Source: Burkholderiales bacterium (GTDB lineage Bacteria; Pseudomonadota; Gammaproteobacteria; Burkholderiales; Ga0077523). From it: DNA of 64,000 bases. Shown here piece by piece: positions 17,782 through 25,522 of the stretch (positions are counted from its first letter, which is position 1; every line of letters starts with the position of its first letter). Made by a program: the position numbers and the translations under genes. A model generated the notes under the pieces. The model was not told the origin of the DNA. It searched no databases and worked only from the letters and a program-made list of their open reading frames with translations. The stretch is from positions 1-64,000 of the forward strand of contig JAIEQG010000023.1 in NCBI GenBank assembly GCA_019747905.1, read 5' to 3'.

Positions 17782-18208
17782 GGTCCGGACCTCTCCTCAG
17801 GAGATAGGCACCCGCGGCGGAATAACCCGCCAGCAGCAGGTGCAGGAACAGCGGGGTGGAGTACGCACCGTCCCCGGCGATCGTGCGGATGACGGCGATG
17901 AGCACCTCCGCCGCCACGAACACCAGGGCGGCCAGCAGCCAGAGCGGCTGGATGAGGTGTGCCGCGGCGGCGCGGTTGCCGCCGTAGCGCAGTGCGAGCC
18001 GTGCCATGGGGGCCGCCATGGTCGGCAGCAGCAGCGCCACCAGCGCGAACGGTGCATAGATCGCGGCCATCAGCCCGGAACTCGCTCGGGCTTCCCCGGC
18101 CATGCCGGTTGCCCCGCCCCAGAAGAACCCCACTGCGGCCGCCGCGACCAGGGTCGTCACCGTAAGGACGGCTGCCGTCAACATGACCAGGATCAAGATG
18201 GGTTTCAT
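17750..18208 (-). CDS. Hypothetical four-helix membrane protein
   Basis: 152 residues from ATG 18208 with four hydrophobic helices (for example ILILVMLTAAVLTVTTLVAA and LIQPLWLLAALVFVAAEVLI). No family recognised with certainty. It overlaps the lipoprotein gene downstream by 32 bp, so the two are probably co-transcribed. The N-terminal helix could be a signal anchor. Confidence 0.65.
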   Translation of the reverse strand: MKPILILVMLTAAVLTVTTLVAAAAVGFFWGGATGMAGEARASSGLMAAIYAPFALVALLLPTMAAPMARLALRYGGNRAAAAHLIQPLWLLAALVFVAAEVLIAVIRTIAGDGAYSTPLFLHLLLAGYSAAGAYLLRRGPDHVSQSTIDTP

Positions 18209-18318
18209 CGCCCGAGCGGAAGATAACGCTTAGATGCGGTTCGACGCGGCCGGTTCAAAGGGGTCGTCGCGCTGCGCCGTGCCACTGCGAAATTCCGTGT
18301 CATATGAGGAGGATAACG

Positions 18319-18606
18319 ATGCAAAAGCCGATTGGTGCACTGGTTGCCGGTGCCGCGGCCGCGATGATCGGGGGGCCGTCCGTCGCCGCCGACCTCGAGC
18401 GCGGCAAGTCGCTGCACGATACCCACTGCGTCATCTGTCATTCGACCGCCGTGTACACCCGCGAGGACCGGATCGCCAACTCGTATCTCGAACTCCGGCA
18501 GCAGGTGCAACGCTGGCAGGAGAACACCAGGTTGCGCTGGACTCCCTACGACATCGACAGCGTCACCGAGTATCTCGCGGGCAGGTACTACAAGATTCCC
18601 TATTGA
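18319..18606 (+). CDS. Small monoheme c-type cytochrome
   Basis: 95 residues. The signal peptide MQKPIGALVAGAAAAMIGG... ends near residue 24, followed by one heme site CVICH at about 37-41. A consensus GAGGAGG at 18306-18312 sits 6 nt before the ATG at 18319 and decides this start over the ATG at 18304, which overlaps the site. No methionine ligand is visible after the heme site, so the sixth ligand may be His or absent. Likely a periplasmic electron carrier. Confidence 0.82.
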   Translation: MQKPIGALVAGAAAAMIGGPSVAADLERGKSLHDTHCVICHSTAVYTREDRIANSYLELRQQVQRWQENTRLRWTPYDIDSVTEYLAGRYYKIPY

Positions 18607-18609
18607 AGT

Positions 18610-18822
18610 CTACGCCGGCTCGTCGGGGTCGATCTGCCGCTCGAGCCAGGCGATCTGGTCCTTGATGAGCAGCTTGCGCTTCTTCAGGCGGCGCACGCGC
18701 AGTTCGTCGTGGCCGGGGTCGTCGATGACGCGCGCGATGACATCGTCGAGGTCGCTGTGCTCCAGCTTGAGCTCCGCGAGGCGATGCAGCATCGCGGCTT
18801 TCGGCATGGCCTCCTCGGTCAC
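18610..18822 (-). CDS. YdcH-like DUF465 small coiled-coil protein
   Basis: 70 residues; the KLEHSDLDDVIARV and RVRRLKKRKLLIKDQIAWLE segments match DUF465/YdcH proteins, short antiparallel helical hairpins of unknown role. The GTG at 18822 overlaps the dioxygenase stop (GTGA). An ATG at 18807 is an alternative, but the GAGGAGG before it is only 2 nt away. It converges on the cytochrome gene with a 3-bp gap. Confidence 0.83.
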   Translation of the reverse strand: MTEEAMPKAAMLHRLAELKLEHSDLDDVIARVIDDPGHDELRVRRLKKRKLLIKDQIAWLERQIDPDEPA

Positions 18823-19484
18823 GGCCGCTGTCTCGACAACAGGGCGCTGCCCAGCACGATGTCGAATTGCCCGGCCAGCTCGCTGCCGGCGTTGGGTGAG
18901 CGTTCCAGTGGCACGATCAAGGCTGCACGGGCCTTCCGGTCGCTGATCCCACGCAGCAGGAAGTCGCCGGCGTTCTCAGGTGCGCCCGCAAGGTACATCT
19001 GCGTGTAGAAGGGGCCGAAGCCGCGACCCGTCAATGCGAAATGGATGTGCGGCGCACGTCCCGGGTAGGCGATAGGCTTCACGGTGCGGAAGCGATAGGC
19101 GCCTTCCGCGTTGCTCACGGTCTCGCCATAGCCCTGGAAATTCGGATCGAGCGGCTGATTGCTGTCGTCGTCCGGGTGGTGATAGCGGCCGTAGCCGTTC
19201 ACCTGCCAGATCTCGATCTTCACCCCGGCCACCGGGCGGCCTTCGGCGTCGAGAATGCGCCCGGCCACGTCGGTGATCGTGCCATGAGCGCTACCGCCGG
19301 CGCCGGCGACCGTGGTGAGATCATTGTCGCGATCGAGGGGCAGGGTCACGGGGTAGAAGGGGCCGCGCATCTGCGCGGGGGTCGCCATGAGCTCCGCCAG
19401 CGCGCCCTTGATGCCGGCAAACTGTGCGATGGCGATGGTCGCCGCCGTCGTGATTCGTCGCCTTGCTGTCGAAACTTTCTTCAT
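18819..19484 (-). CDS. Exported intradiol ring-cleavage dioxygenase
   Basis: 221 residues. An N-terminal export signal (KKVSTARRRITTAATIAIA, with consecutive arginines resembling a Tat signal) precedes the catechol/protocatechuate dioxygenase fold. The non-heme Fe(III) ligands are visible: Tyr in NGYGRYHHP, Tyr in KPIAYPGR and both His in APHIHF. PLDPNFQGYG is also typical. The ATG at 19484 gives the signal peptide. Known relatives cleave catechols between the hydroxyls; cytoplasmic ones lack a signal. Upstream of a DUF465 gene (4-bp overlap) and 25 bp downstream of an exported RraA-like gene. Confidence 0.88.
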   Translation of the reverse strand: MKKVSTARRRITTAATIAIAQFAGIKGALAELMATPAQMRGPFYPVTLPLDRDNDLTTVAGAGGSAHGTITDVAGRILDAEGRPVAGVKIEIWQVNGYGRYHHPDDDSNQPLDPNFQGYGETVSNAEGAYRFRTVKPIAYPGRAPHIHFALTGRGFGPFYTQMYLAGAPENAGDFLLRGISDRKARAALIVPLERSPNAGSELAGQFDIVLGSALLSRQRP

Positions 19485-19509
19485 GTCCACACCCTTTGCG
19501 CTACTCACG

Positions 19510-20250
19510 CTAGTAGCGGTTGTAGCGCTCCAGCGCCTTAAGCATCGACTTCGTTTCCTCGATGATCGGAACCATCTTCGTTTCCTTGTCGGCGTAGGCC
19601 TTGAGCAGCGCCACCACCTGGGCTGCCGAGGCCTGCGGCACCACGACCGCGCCGTCGGCATCCGCCACGATGTAGTCGCCCGGATGCACCATCACGCCGC
19701 CGCAAAGCACCGGAATCTGCTTGTCGACGCTCACCATCCGCCCCACCGAAGTGGCGGGACTGACGCGCCGCGACCACACCGGCAGTCCGATCTGACGGAT
19801 CTCCGTGATGTCGCGCACGGCACCGTCTATCACCGCACCTTCGAGACCGCGCACTTTCGCGGTGGTTGCCATCAGGTTGCCCATGGCCGCGATCTCGAGG
19901 CCGTCCTGCATGACATAGACCAGCACGCTGCCCGGCTCCGCCTGATCGAGGATCTCGAGCAGATGGTTCTGGTACTTGCGCGTGTCGTTGCGCAGCACCG
20001 GGCGCATCAACGCGGTCGCGGCACGCCCCACGATCTTGGTGTCGAAGATCGGCTTCATGTCGGCCGACATCCAGCCGCGCGCGCCGGTCGCCTCGTCCAC
20101 GGCATCGGCGATGTTGCCGGTGCTGTTGATCGGGTCGCGCAGCGCGGCGAGAATCTGCTCGTGCGTCACGGGCGCGACATCAGCCGCCGAAGCGACCGTC
20201 GCGATGGCGGCCATGCCGATGGCCGCGAACCATGTGCTTGCTCGAAGCAT
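19510..20250 (-). CDS. Exported RraA-like (HMG/CHA aldolase-type) protein
   Basis: 246 residues from ATG 20250, preceded by GGGGAAAAAGG; a longer start at 20277 exists. A Sec signal peptide (MLRASTWFAAIGMAAIATVA) precedes the RraA fold: GLEGAVIDGAVRDITEI contains the DGxxRD substrate-binding motif, and HPGDYIVADADGAVVVP is the conserved C-terminal block. Relatives include RNase E inhibitor RraA and 4-carboxy-4-hydroxy-2-oxoadipate aldolases. Export rules out an RNase E role and suits aldolase-type chemistry. Located 25 bp upstream of the exported dioxygenase, same strand. Confidence 0.87.
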   Translation of the reverse strand: MLRASTWFAAIGMAAIATVASAADVAPVTHEQILAALRDPINSTGNIADAVDEATGARGWMSADMKPIFDTKIVGRAATALMRPVLRNDTRKYQNHLLEILDQAEPGSVLVYVMQDGLEIAAMGNLMATTAKVRGLEGAVIDGAVRDITEIRQIGLPVWSRRVSPATSVGRMVSVDKQIPVLCGGVMVHPGDYIVADADGAVVVPQASAAQVVALLKAYADKETKMVPIIEETKSMLKALERYNRY

Positions 20251-20328
20251 CCTTTTTCCCCATCCGGTGTTGCCCATCGTGAAGAAATCATACGCCCCTT
20301 GCTTGACGGGCCGGGCGCGAGAGCGTCG

Positions 20329-21237
20329 ATGAGCGACCCCGACACGTCGTTCCGGGGCATCTATCCGATGCTGTATGCGTGCTTCGGTCGCAACGGCGAA
20401 CTCGAGCGCGAACTCATGCGTGCCCAGGTGCGGGCGGCCGTGGCGGGACGCGCTCATGGAGTGGCGGTGCTGGGACTCGCGACGGAGGTGAACAAGCTCA
20501 CCGTGATCGAACGGCAAACGCTTATCGAGTGGGTGGCGCAGGATCTCGAGGGGCGTTTGCCGCTCGCCGTCACCGTGGCGCCGGGCAGCGTCGAGGAGCA
20601 GGTGAGGCAAGCGCGGTTCGCGCGTGCGGCCGGTGCGGCGTGGGTCATCCTGCAGCCGCCGCCGGAACGGGGCGAACCCGAAGCGTTCTATCGCCGGCAT
20701 TTCGGTGCGGTGATGGACGCGCTCGATTTTCCGGTCGCGATCCAGAATGCACCGGAATACATCGGCGTCGGCGTGTCGGCCGAAGGCATCGCAGAGCTGG
20801 CGCGTGCCCATCCCAATTTCACCGTGTTGAAGGGGGAAGGACCGGTGATCCAGATTCGCCGCGTCATCGAGGAAACCGGCGGCCAGCTCGCGGTCTTCAA
20901 CGGCCGCAACGGGCAGGAACTGCCCGACAATCTGCGTGCGGGTTGCGCCGGCATGATCCCGGCGACCGACACATTCGACTGGCAGGTGCGCATCTTCGAA
21001 GCGATGCGTGCCGGCCGGGATGCCGAGGCGGAGGCGGTCTATCGCGAAGTGCTGCCCGCCATCATCTTCGGCATGCAGTCGCTCGATGCGCTCGTCTGCT
21101 ACGGCAAGCGCATCGCGCTCGAGCGCATGGGGCTCGGCGAAACCGTCTACGACCGTACGCCGGCACTGGAACCGTCCGCATTCGGGCTCGAATGCGCACG
21201 ACGTTTTGCAGCGGCACTGGGGCCGCTACGGCACTGA
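20329..21237 (+). CDS. Dihydrodipicolinate synthase/N-acetylneuraminate lyase family protein
   Basis: 302 residues, DapA-type TIM barrel, no signal peptide. The Schiff-base lysine is in FTVLKGEG (about residue 168) and the Tyr of IQNAPEYIG is the likely catalytic tyrosine. The C-terminal half has DTFDWQVRIFEAM. Such enzymes cleave or condense 2-oxo acids; not the biosynthetic DapA by context. It diverges from the exported RraA-like gene (78-bp gap), and both may act on related 2-oxo acids. Confidence 0.87.
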   Translation: MSDPDTSFRGIYPMLYACFGRNGELERELMRAQVRAAVAGRAHGVAVLGLATEVNKLTVIERQTLIEWVAQDLEGRLPLAVTVAPGSVEEQVRQARFARAAGAAWVILQPPPERGEPEAFYRRHFGAVMDALDFPVAIQNAPEYIGVGVSAEGIAELARAHPNFTVLKGEGPVIQIRRVIEETGGQLAVFNGRNGQELPDNLRAGCAGMIPATDTFDWQVRIFEAMRAGRDAEAEAVYREVLPAIIFGMQSLDALVCYGKRIALERMGLGETVYDRTPALEPSAFGLECARRFAAALGPLRH

Positions 21238-21268
21238 GGTGACGTTCGCCTACACAGACCTCGCAGCC

Positions 21269-21318
21269 TCTCCCCCCAGGGGGCCAGCCCGCTTGGAGCG
21301 GCCCGGCGCGCGCTGGGG
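21269..21318. repeat. Dispersed GGGGGCCAGCCCGCTTGG repeat, copy 1
   Basis: CCCCCCAGGGGGCCAGCCCG followed by CTTGGAGCGGCCCGGCGCG; an almost identical block is at 24719-24758. It contains overlapping dyads (GCCAGC...GCGCTGG; CCGC... GCGG) but no T-run. It lies between the convergent dapA-like and transglycosylase genes, so it may end either transcript. Confidence 0.7.
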
Positions 21319-21320
21319 AC

Positions 21321-21989
21321 TCAGCTGGTCGTGACGGTCGTCTTGCGGATGTGGATCGTGCCGCCGACGCCGGGCTTGCTGTAGCGCTTGTAGTACGCCA
21401 GCACCTTCGGGACGTACTGACGGGTTTCCTGGTAGGGCGGAATGTTGCCGTAGCGAATGACCGCACCTTCGCCGGCGTTGTACGCGGCGAGTGCCAGGCG
21501 CATGTCGTTGCCGAACATGCCCATCAGGTCCTTGAGATAGCGCGTGCCGGCATCGATGTTCTGGCGCGGATCGAGCAGGTTGGTCGCGCCGTAGCGAGCG
21601 CCCGTCTCGGGAATGAGTTGCATCAGTCCGCGCGCACCCTTGGGAGAGCGGGCGAACTGGTTGTATCCGGATTCGGCGGAGATCACCGCATGGATCAGCG
21701 CGGCGTCGACGCCGTGCTCGCGGGCGGCGGCTTGCACGTGATCATCGTATCGGCCACGGGCCACCGGCGAGTAGCGGCGGGCGGCACGGTCCTCGACGAT
21801 TCTCGATACCGCCGAGGGTTCCTTGTTGAGCTTGAGGTGCAGCTGGCAGCGCGGGTCCTCGGGGACGTTGGTGAAGAGCGGGGTCCCGTCCACCTGGGTG
21901 CACTTGTAGATGTCGGCAGCGGCAAGGCCGCTCTGCGTCAGGGCAATCCCCCCCAACGCGCAGGCGAGGAACACGGTCTTCAGGCGCAT
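21321..21989 (-). CDS. Lytic transglycosylase (SLT family) with DUF4124 N-terminus
   Basis: 222 residues. Signal peptide (MRLKTVFLACALGGIALTQ), a DUF4124-like segment (DIYKCTQVDGTPLFTNVP, residues 26-43), then an SLT domain: AVISAESGYNQFARSPKGA holds the catalytic Glu, followed by GLMQLIPETGARYG and LALAAYNAGEGAV. Cleaves peptidoglycan in the periplasm. The C-terminal IHIRKTTVTTS is basic. Upstream (22000-22363) lie only repeats. Confidence 0.92.
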   Translation of the reverse strand: MRLKTVFLACALGGIALTQSGLAAADIYKCTQVDGTPLFTNVPEDPRCQLHLKLNKEPSAVSRIVEDRAARRYSPVARGRYDDHVQAAAREHGVDAALIHAVISAESGYNQFARSPKGARGLMQLIPETGARYGATNLLDPRQNIDAGTRYLKDLMGMFGNDMRLALAAYNAGEGAVIRYGNIPPYQETRQYVPKVLAYYKRYSKPGVGGTIHIRKTTVTTS

Positions 21990-22155
21990 GGCAGTTTCAA
22001 TTTCTTATTGGAAACAGTAAGTTAAAGACATCCGACGGAGCGTCGGGCCCGCTCCATCGGAGCGCAACCGGAGTGTCAGCAACTTCTCTGCCAAGGCCGC
22101 CTGCGCCTTAGCCTTAACGGCGGCTGGGAGGGCGGGCTTGAGGAGCTAGGGGGCA

Positions 22156-22291
22156 GGGAAAGGCAGGGGCTAGGGAAAGGCAGGGGCTAGGGAAAGGCAG
22201 GGGCTAGGGAAAGGCAGGGGCTAGGGAAAGGCAGGGGCTAGGGAAAGGCGGGGGCTAGGGAAAGGCAGGGACTAGGGAAAGGCAGGGACTA
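22156..22291. repeat. 17-bp G-rich minisatellite (eight copies)
   Basis: Eight tandem 17-bp units, consensus GGGAAAGGCAGGGGCTA, starting at 22156 and every 17 bp to 22275. The last two units read GGGACTA. G-runs spaced by 3-7 nt fit the G-quadruplex pattern on the plus strand. It lies in a 374-bp non-coding gap between the transglycosylase start and the DMT stop; the rest of that gap (21990-22155) shows no gene. Confidence 0.92.
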
Positions 22292-22371
22292 GGGGCTACG
22301 GAACTGCGAGAGGCGCGACGCACGGCCCCCAGCCCCTAGTCCCTAGCCCCTATCCCCTATCCCCTATCCCT
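22284..22371. repeat. Inverted repeat and C-rich CCCCTAT array at the DMT 3' end
   Basis: AGGGACTAGGGGCT (22284-22297) and AGCCCCTAGTCCCT (22331-22344) are perfect 14-bp inverted arms with a 33-nt loop. The right arm runs into three CCCCTAT heptamers (22347-22367) that contain the minus-strand DMT stop codon (22364-22366). On the minus strand, transcription would cross the DMT end and then this dyad. Confidence 0.82.
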
Positions 22372-23263
22372 TAGCCCCGCGCCTCGGAATCAGCACGGTC
22401 CCCACGGCCGCGACGATGAGGGCGAGGGCAGCGTAATCCGACCATTCCGGCCGTTCTCCGAGCACCAGCATGCCGCTGAACACGGCCACCACCGGGATCG
22501 TCAGCGTGCCCAGCGCCGATACGCCCGCCGGGGCGAGCGACACGATCTTGAACCAGATCCAGTGGCAGATGATGAACGCCACGATCATGTTGTAGACGAG
22601 CCCCACCATGGCCGGCGGGCCGATGGGACGCCATTGCGAAGGCTCGATCAGGAGCGCGCCGATTGCCAGCGGAATACCGCCCAGAAACAGGTTCCAGGCG
22701 GTGAAGCTGGTGGTCGGCAGCGAGCTGCGATATTTCTTGGTGAGGGTCGTCCCGGTCGCCCAGCAAAAGGCGGCACCGATGATCAGCAGGGCCCCGAGCG
22801 GCGCGGCCTTGAGCGATGCGAGTTCCGCGACCAGCAGTAACGCGAGCCCGCCCATCCCCAAGGTCACGCCGGCCAGCCGGCGCCGCGTGAGCTTCTCGTG
22901 CAGGATCGGCGTGGAGAGCAGCACGGTCCACAGCGGCATCGTGTACGCGAGGATCGCCGAGCGGCCCGAGGGCATCATCTGGATGCCGTAGGAGATCAGG
23001 ATGTTCCACAGCGTGACGTTGCAGAGCGACATCGCGGTGAGCGGACCCCATTCCCCGCGTGGCACGGCGATGCGCAGTCGGCTGAGCCGTGCGATCGCGA
23101 ACAATCCCACGGCGCCTGCCGCGACGCACAGGAAGCGGAACGTGAAGACGGGGATGTCCGCGAGCCCCAGCTTGATCATCGGCCAGTTCATGCCCCACCC
23201 GAGGGTCAGGATGGCGAGCAGCAGCCACGTGGAGCGCGGCAGGGTGGCGGTGTTCGGGCCCAT
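22364..23263 (-). CDS. EamA/DMT-family permease
   Basis: About 299 residues from ATG 23263 (MGPNTATLPRSTWLLLAILT); an ATG at 23275 adds four residues and neither has a clear ribosome site. Ten predicted membrane helices in two EamA halves, with LTLGWGMNWPMIKLGLADIP at the N-terminus and CHWIWFKIVSLAPAGVSAL in the second half. The last codons (AKG-stop) and the stop lie in the C-rich repeat, so the repeat appears to have shaped the C-terminus. Substrate unknown. Confidence 0.88.
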   Translation of the reverse strand: MGPNTATLPRSTWLLLAILTLGWGMNWPMIKLGLADIPVFTFRFLCVAAGAVGLFAIARLSRLRIAVPRGEWGPLTAMSLCNVTLWNILISYGIQMMPSGRSAILAYTMPLWTVLLSTPILHEKLTRRRLAGVTLGMGGLALLLVAELASLKAAPLGALLIIGAAFCWATGTTLTKKYRSSLPTTSFTAWNLFLGGIPLAIGALLIEPSQWRPIGPPAMVGLVYNMIVAFIICHWIWFKIVSLAPAGVSALGTLTIPVVAVFSGMLVLGERPEWSDYAALALIVAAVGTVLIPRRGAKG

Positions 23264-23308
23264 GCAGGCCGGCATGCTACACGCCCGTCGGGTTAACATC
23301 TGCGGATC

Positions 23309-23698
23309 ATGCAGACCATCGTCCGGTTTCTGGTCTTCTGGGGCCTCAACACGCTGACGCTGTGGGTCGCTTCGCGCCTGCTGCCGGGTCTCGGGTTCTC
23401 GGGGCCCGAAGCATTGCTGCTCGCGGGCCTCGCCTTCGGCGTCGTCAACACGTTCCTGAAGCCGATCCTGTTCATCCTCACTCTGCCCATCACCTTCGTG
23501 ACGCTGGGGCTCTTCGTGCTGGTGCTCAACACAGGGATCCTGTTCCTGGTCGCGTGGCTGGTGCCGGGCTTCGCGGTGGGCACGTTCTGGCAGGCATTCT
23601 TCGCCGCGCTGTTCATCTCGTTCTTCAGTTTCCTGTTGAACCTGATGTTGCGGGGCACGGTAGTGCGCATCAAGATCGACAAGCCGCTCGAAAAATAA
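23309..23698 (+). CDS. Phage-holin-4-like (YvlD family) membrane protein
   Basis: 129 residues with four membrane helices (RFLVFWGLNTLTLWVASRLL, LLAGLAFGVVNTFLKPILFI, LGLFVLVLNTGILFLVAWLV, FFAALFISFFSFLLNLMLRG). NTFLKPIL is the typical YvlD/Phage_holin_4_2 motif. Despite the name, these chromosomal proteins are common and not tied to prophage; role in the envelope is unclear. Divergent from the DMT gene; the 45-bp gap must hold both starts. Confidence 0.85.
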   Translation: MQTIVRFLVFWGLNTLTLWVASRLLPGLGFSGPEALLLAGLAFGVVNTFLKPILFILTLPITFVTLGLFVLVLNTGILFLVAWLVPGFAVGTFWQAFFAALFISFFSFLLNLMLRGTVVRIKIDKPLEK

Positions 23699-23733
23699 CG
23701 GCTCGAGGTTCAACATCGATAAAGGGGAGAGAG

Positions 23734-24684
23734 ATGCAACGTAACGCAGGCCTTTTCGCACTGGCGCTTTGCGCCGCGACTCAATCCGCGCTGGCCGAGG
23801 GCTGGATGCCGCCTTCGCCGGAGGCGCGCTGTCCTTCGAAGTGGGGCGCCAACGATGTGCGCGGCGCGGCGAACCTGCAGAATGCGCAGCAGGTCCTGAA
23901 GGCTGTCGGCCTGATCCGCACCGGCGAGGTGATCGAACTCGGGCGCACGCTGTCCCCCGACATGCCGTTCTTCGGTACGCGCAAGTTCGAGGTGCACCTC
24001 AAGCGCACCGGCCCGTCGCTCGGCGCCAACCAGCGCCGCAGCAACGAGGAGCTGATCTTCACCGAGCTCGGCCAGGTCGGCACGCAGTTCGACATGTTCC
24101 CGCACCAGAGCATCGGTGATCTCACCTACAACTGCGTGAAGATCGACGATATCGCCACGCGCGGTGGTTTCACGAAAATGGGCGTCGACGGCATCGGCAT
24201 GCTGTTCACGCGCGGCATCCTGATCGACGTGGCCGCGGCGAAAGGTGTGGACATGCTGCAGGCCGGCTACGAGATCACGCCGGACGATCTCCAGGCTGCG
24301 TTGAAGCGCCAGAACATGAGCATCCAGCCAGGCGATGCCGTCCTCATCCATTCCGGCTACGGCAAGCTGTGGGGTGTCGACAACGCGAAGTACAACGGTT
24401 CCACGCCTGGTATCGGCGCACCCGCGGCCGAATGGCTCGCGAAGCAGGATGTGATGCTGATGGGTGCAGACACCTTCGGCGTCGAAGTCACCCCCAATCC
24501 CGACAAGTCGATCAGCCTGCCGGTGCACCAGATCGCGCTCGTGATCAACGGCATCTTCCTGCTCGAGAACATGAAGCTCGACGAGCTGGCCGCGAAGCAG
24601 ATCCATCAGTTCGCCTTCGCCGTGCAGCCGCTCAAGATCAAGGGCGGTACCGGTTCGACGGTCGCGCCGGTGGCGATCCACTGA
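23734..24684 (+). CDS. Exported cyclase-family (kynurenine-formamidase-like) hydrolase
   Basis: 316 residues from ATG 23734, preceded by AAAGGGGAGAG. Signal peptide MQRNAGLFALALCAATQSALA, then a cyclase/formamidase fold. The metal motif reads VGTQFDMFPHQ (about 115-125): canonical members have HxGTHxDxPxH, so one metal His is Gln here. LIHSGYGKLW and MGADTFGVEV are family blocks. Probably periplasmic; substrate unknown. It is followed by the second copy of the GGGGGCCAGCCCGC repeat. Confidence 0.85.
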   Translation: MQRNAGLFALALCAATQSALAEGWMPPSPEARCPSKWGANDVRGAANLQNAQQVLKAVGLIRTGEVIELGRTLSPDMPFFGTRKFEVHLKRTGPSLGANQRRSNEELIFTELGQVGTQFDMFPHQSIGDLTYNCVKIDDIATRGGFTKMGVDGIGMLFTRGILIDVAAAKGVDMLQAGYEITPDDLQAALKRQNMSIQPGDAVLIHSGYGKLWGVDNAKYNGSTPGIGAPAAEWLAKQDVMLMGADTFGVEVTPNPDKSISLPVHQIALVINGIFLLENMKLDELAAKQIHQFAFAVQPLKIKGGTGSTVAPVAIH

Positions 24685-24690
24685 GGTGAA

Positions 24691-24763
24691 GTCCCCCCCG
24701 ATGGGCCTGCGGCCCTTCCCCCCGAGGGGGCCAGCCCGCTTGGGGCGGCCCGGCGCGGGCTGA
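24691..24763. repeat. Dispersed GGGGGCCAGCCCGCTTGG repeat, copy 2
   Basis: The core at 24725-24757 is nearly identical to copy 1 at 21269-21318 (GGGGGCCAGCCCGCTTGG, then GCGGCCCGGCGCG). Upstream is an extra dyad GGGCCTGCGGCCC (24703-24715). The element fills the gap between the cyclase and the DsbA-family gene; the ribosome site AAGGAG for the latter starts 2 bp after it. Confidence 0.7.
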
Positions 24764-24774
24764 AGGAGCAAGCC

Positions 24775-25428
24775 GTGACCGCACGTCCTGCCGTCGACTG
24801 GTACTTCGATGTCATCTCGCCCTACGCCTACCTGCAGGCGGAGCGGCTCGCCGAAGTCGATGCGGTGGCGGACGTGCGCTGCGTGCCGGTGCTGTTTGCC
24901 GGCCTGCTCGAGCGCTGGGGGCAGAAGGGTCCGGCCGAGATCGCGCCGAAGCGCCGCTTCACCTACCGGTATTTCGTCTGGGAGGCCACGCGGCGCGGCC
25001 TGACGCCGAAGATCCCGCCGGCTCATCCGTTCAATCCGCTCAAGCTGCTGCGGCTCGCCATCGCGCTCGACGCGCGGCGCGACGCAGTGCTCGACATCTT
25101 CCGCTTCGTGTGGCGCGATGGCCTCACTTCGGACGACCCGGCTTCCTGGAAGCTGCTGTGCGATCGGCTCGATGTACCGGACGCCGATGCGCGCATTGCC
25201 GCACCGCAGGTCAAGGACCGCTTGCGGGTCAATGGCGAGCAGGCTACGGCGCGCGGCGTGTTCGGCGTTCCGACCTTCGTCACGGCCGACGGGGAGATCT
25301 TCTGGGGCGAAGACGCGACGCCGATGCTGCTCGACTACCTGGCGGGGGACGCGTTGTTCAAGTCCGCGGTCATGGCCGGCGCCGATACCTTGCCCGTGGC
25401 AGCGCAGCGGGTGCCGCTCGTCAAGTAG
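24775..25428 (+). CDS. DsbA-family protein, 2-hydroxychromene-2-carboxylate isomerase-like
   Basis: 217 residues from GTG 24775, with AAGGAG 7 nt upstream. The thioredoxin-fold N-terminus is VDWYFDVISPYAYLQAERL: the SPYAY replaces the CxxC of DsbA and is typical of HCCA isomerase (NahD) and kappa-class GST relatives, with Ser as the likely catalytic residue. ARGVFGVPTFVTADGEIFWG near the C-terminus is the cis-Pro loop block. HCCA isomerases act in naphthalene catabolism with glutathione; no other such gene is here, so the substrate is open. Confidence 0.88.
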   Translation: MTARPAVDWYFDVISPYAYLQAERLAEVDAVADVRCVPVLFAGLLERWGQKGPAEIAPKRRFTYRYFVWEATRRGLTPKIPPAHPFNPLKLLRLAIALDARRDAVLDIFRFVWRDGLTSDDPASWKLLCDRLDVPDADARIAAPQVKDRLRVNGEQATARGVFGVPTFVTADGEIFWGEDATPMLLDYLAGDALFKSAVMAGADTLPVAAQRVPLVK

Positions 25429-25522
25429 CGGGTCGGTCGAAGCGCGCCGGCGGCAAGTCACCCTCCAGACGGCGGCCGGAATGCCGATGACTACGGACGG
25501 ACTCACCCGGACCCGCCCGATC

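Noticed and set aside
22156-22291. CRISPR array
   Set aside because: The 17-bp repeats have no unique spacers and no cas genes; a minisatellite.
23309-23698. Prophage holin and therefore prophage
   Set aside because: The four-helix YvlD/Phage_holin_4_2 family is common in chromosomes and no other phage genes are nearby.
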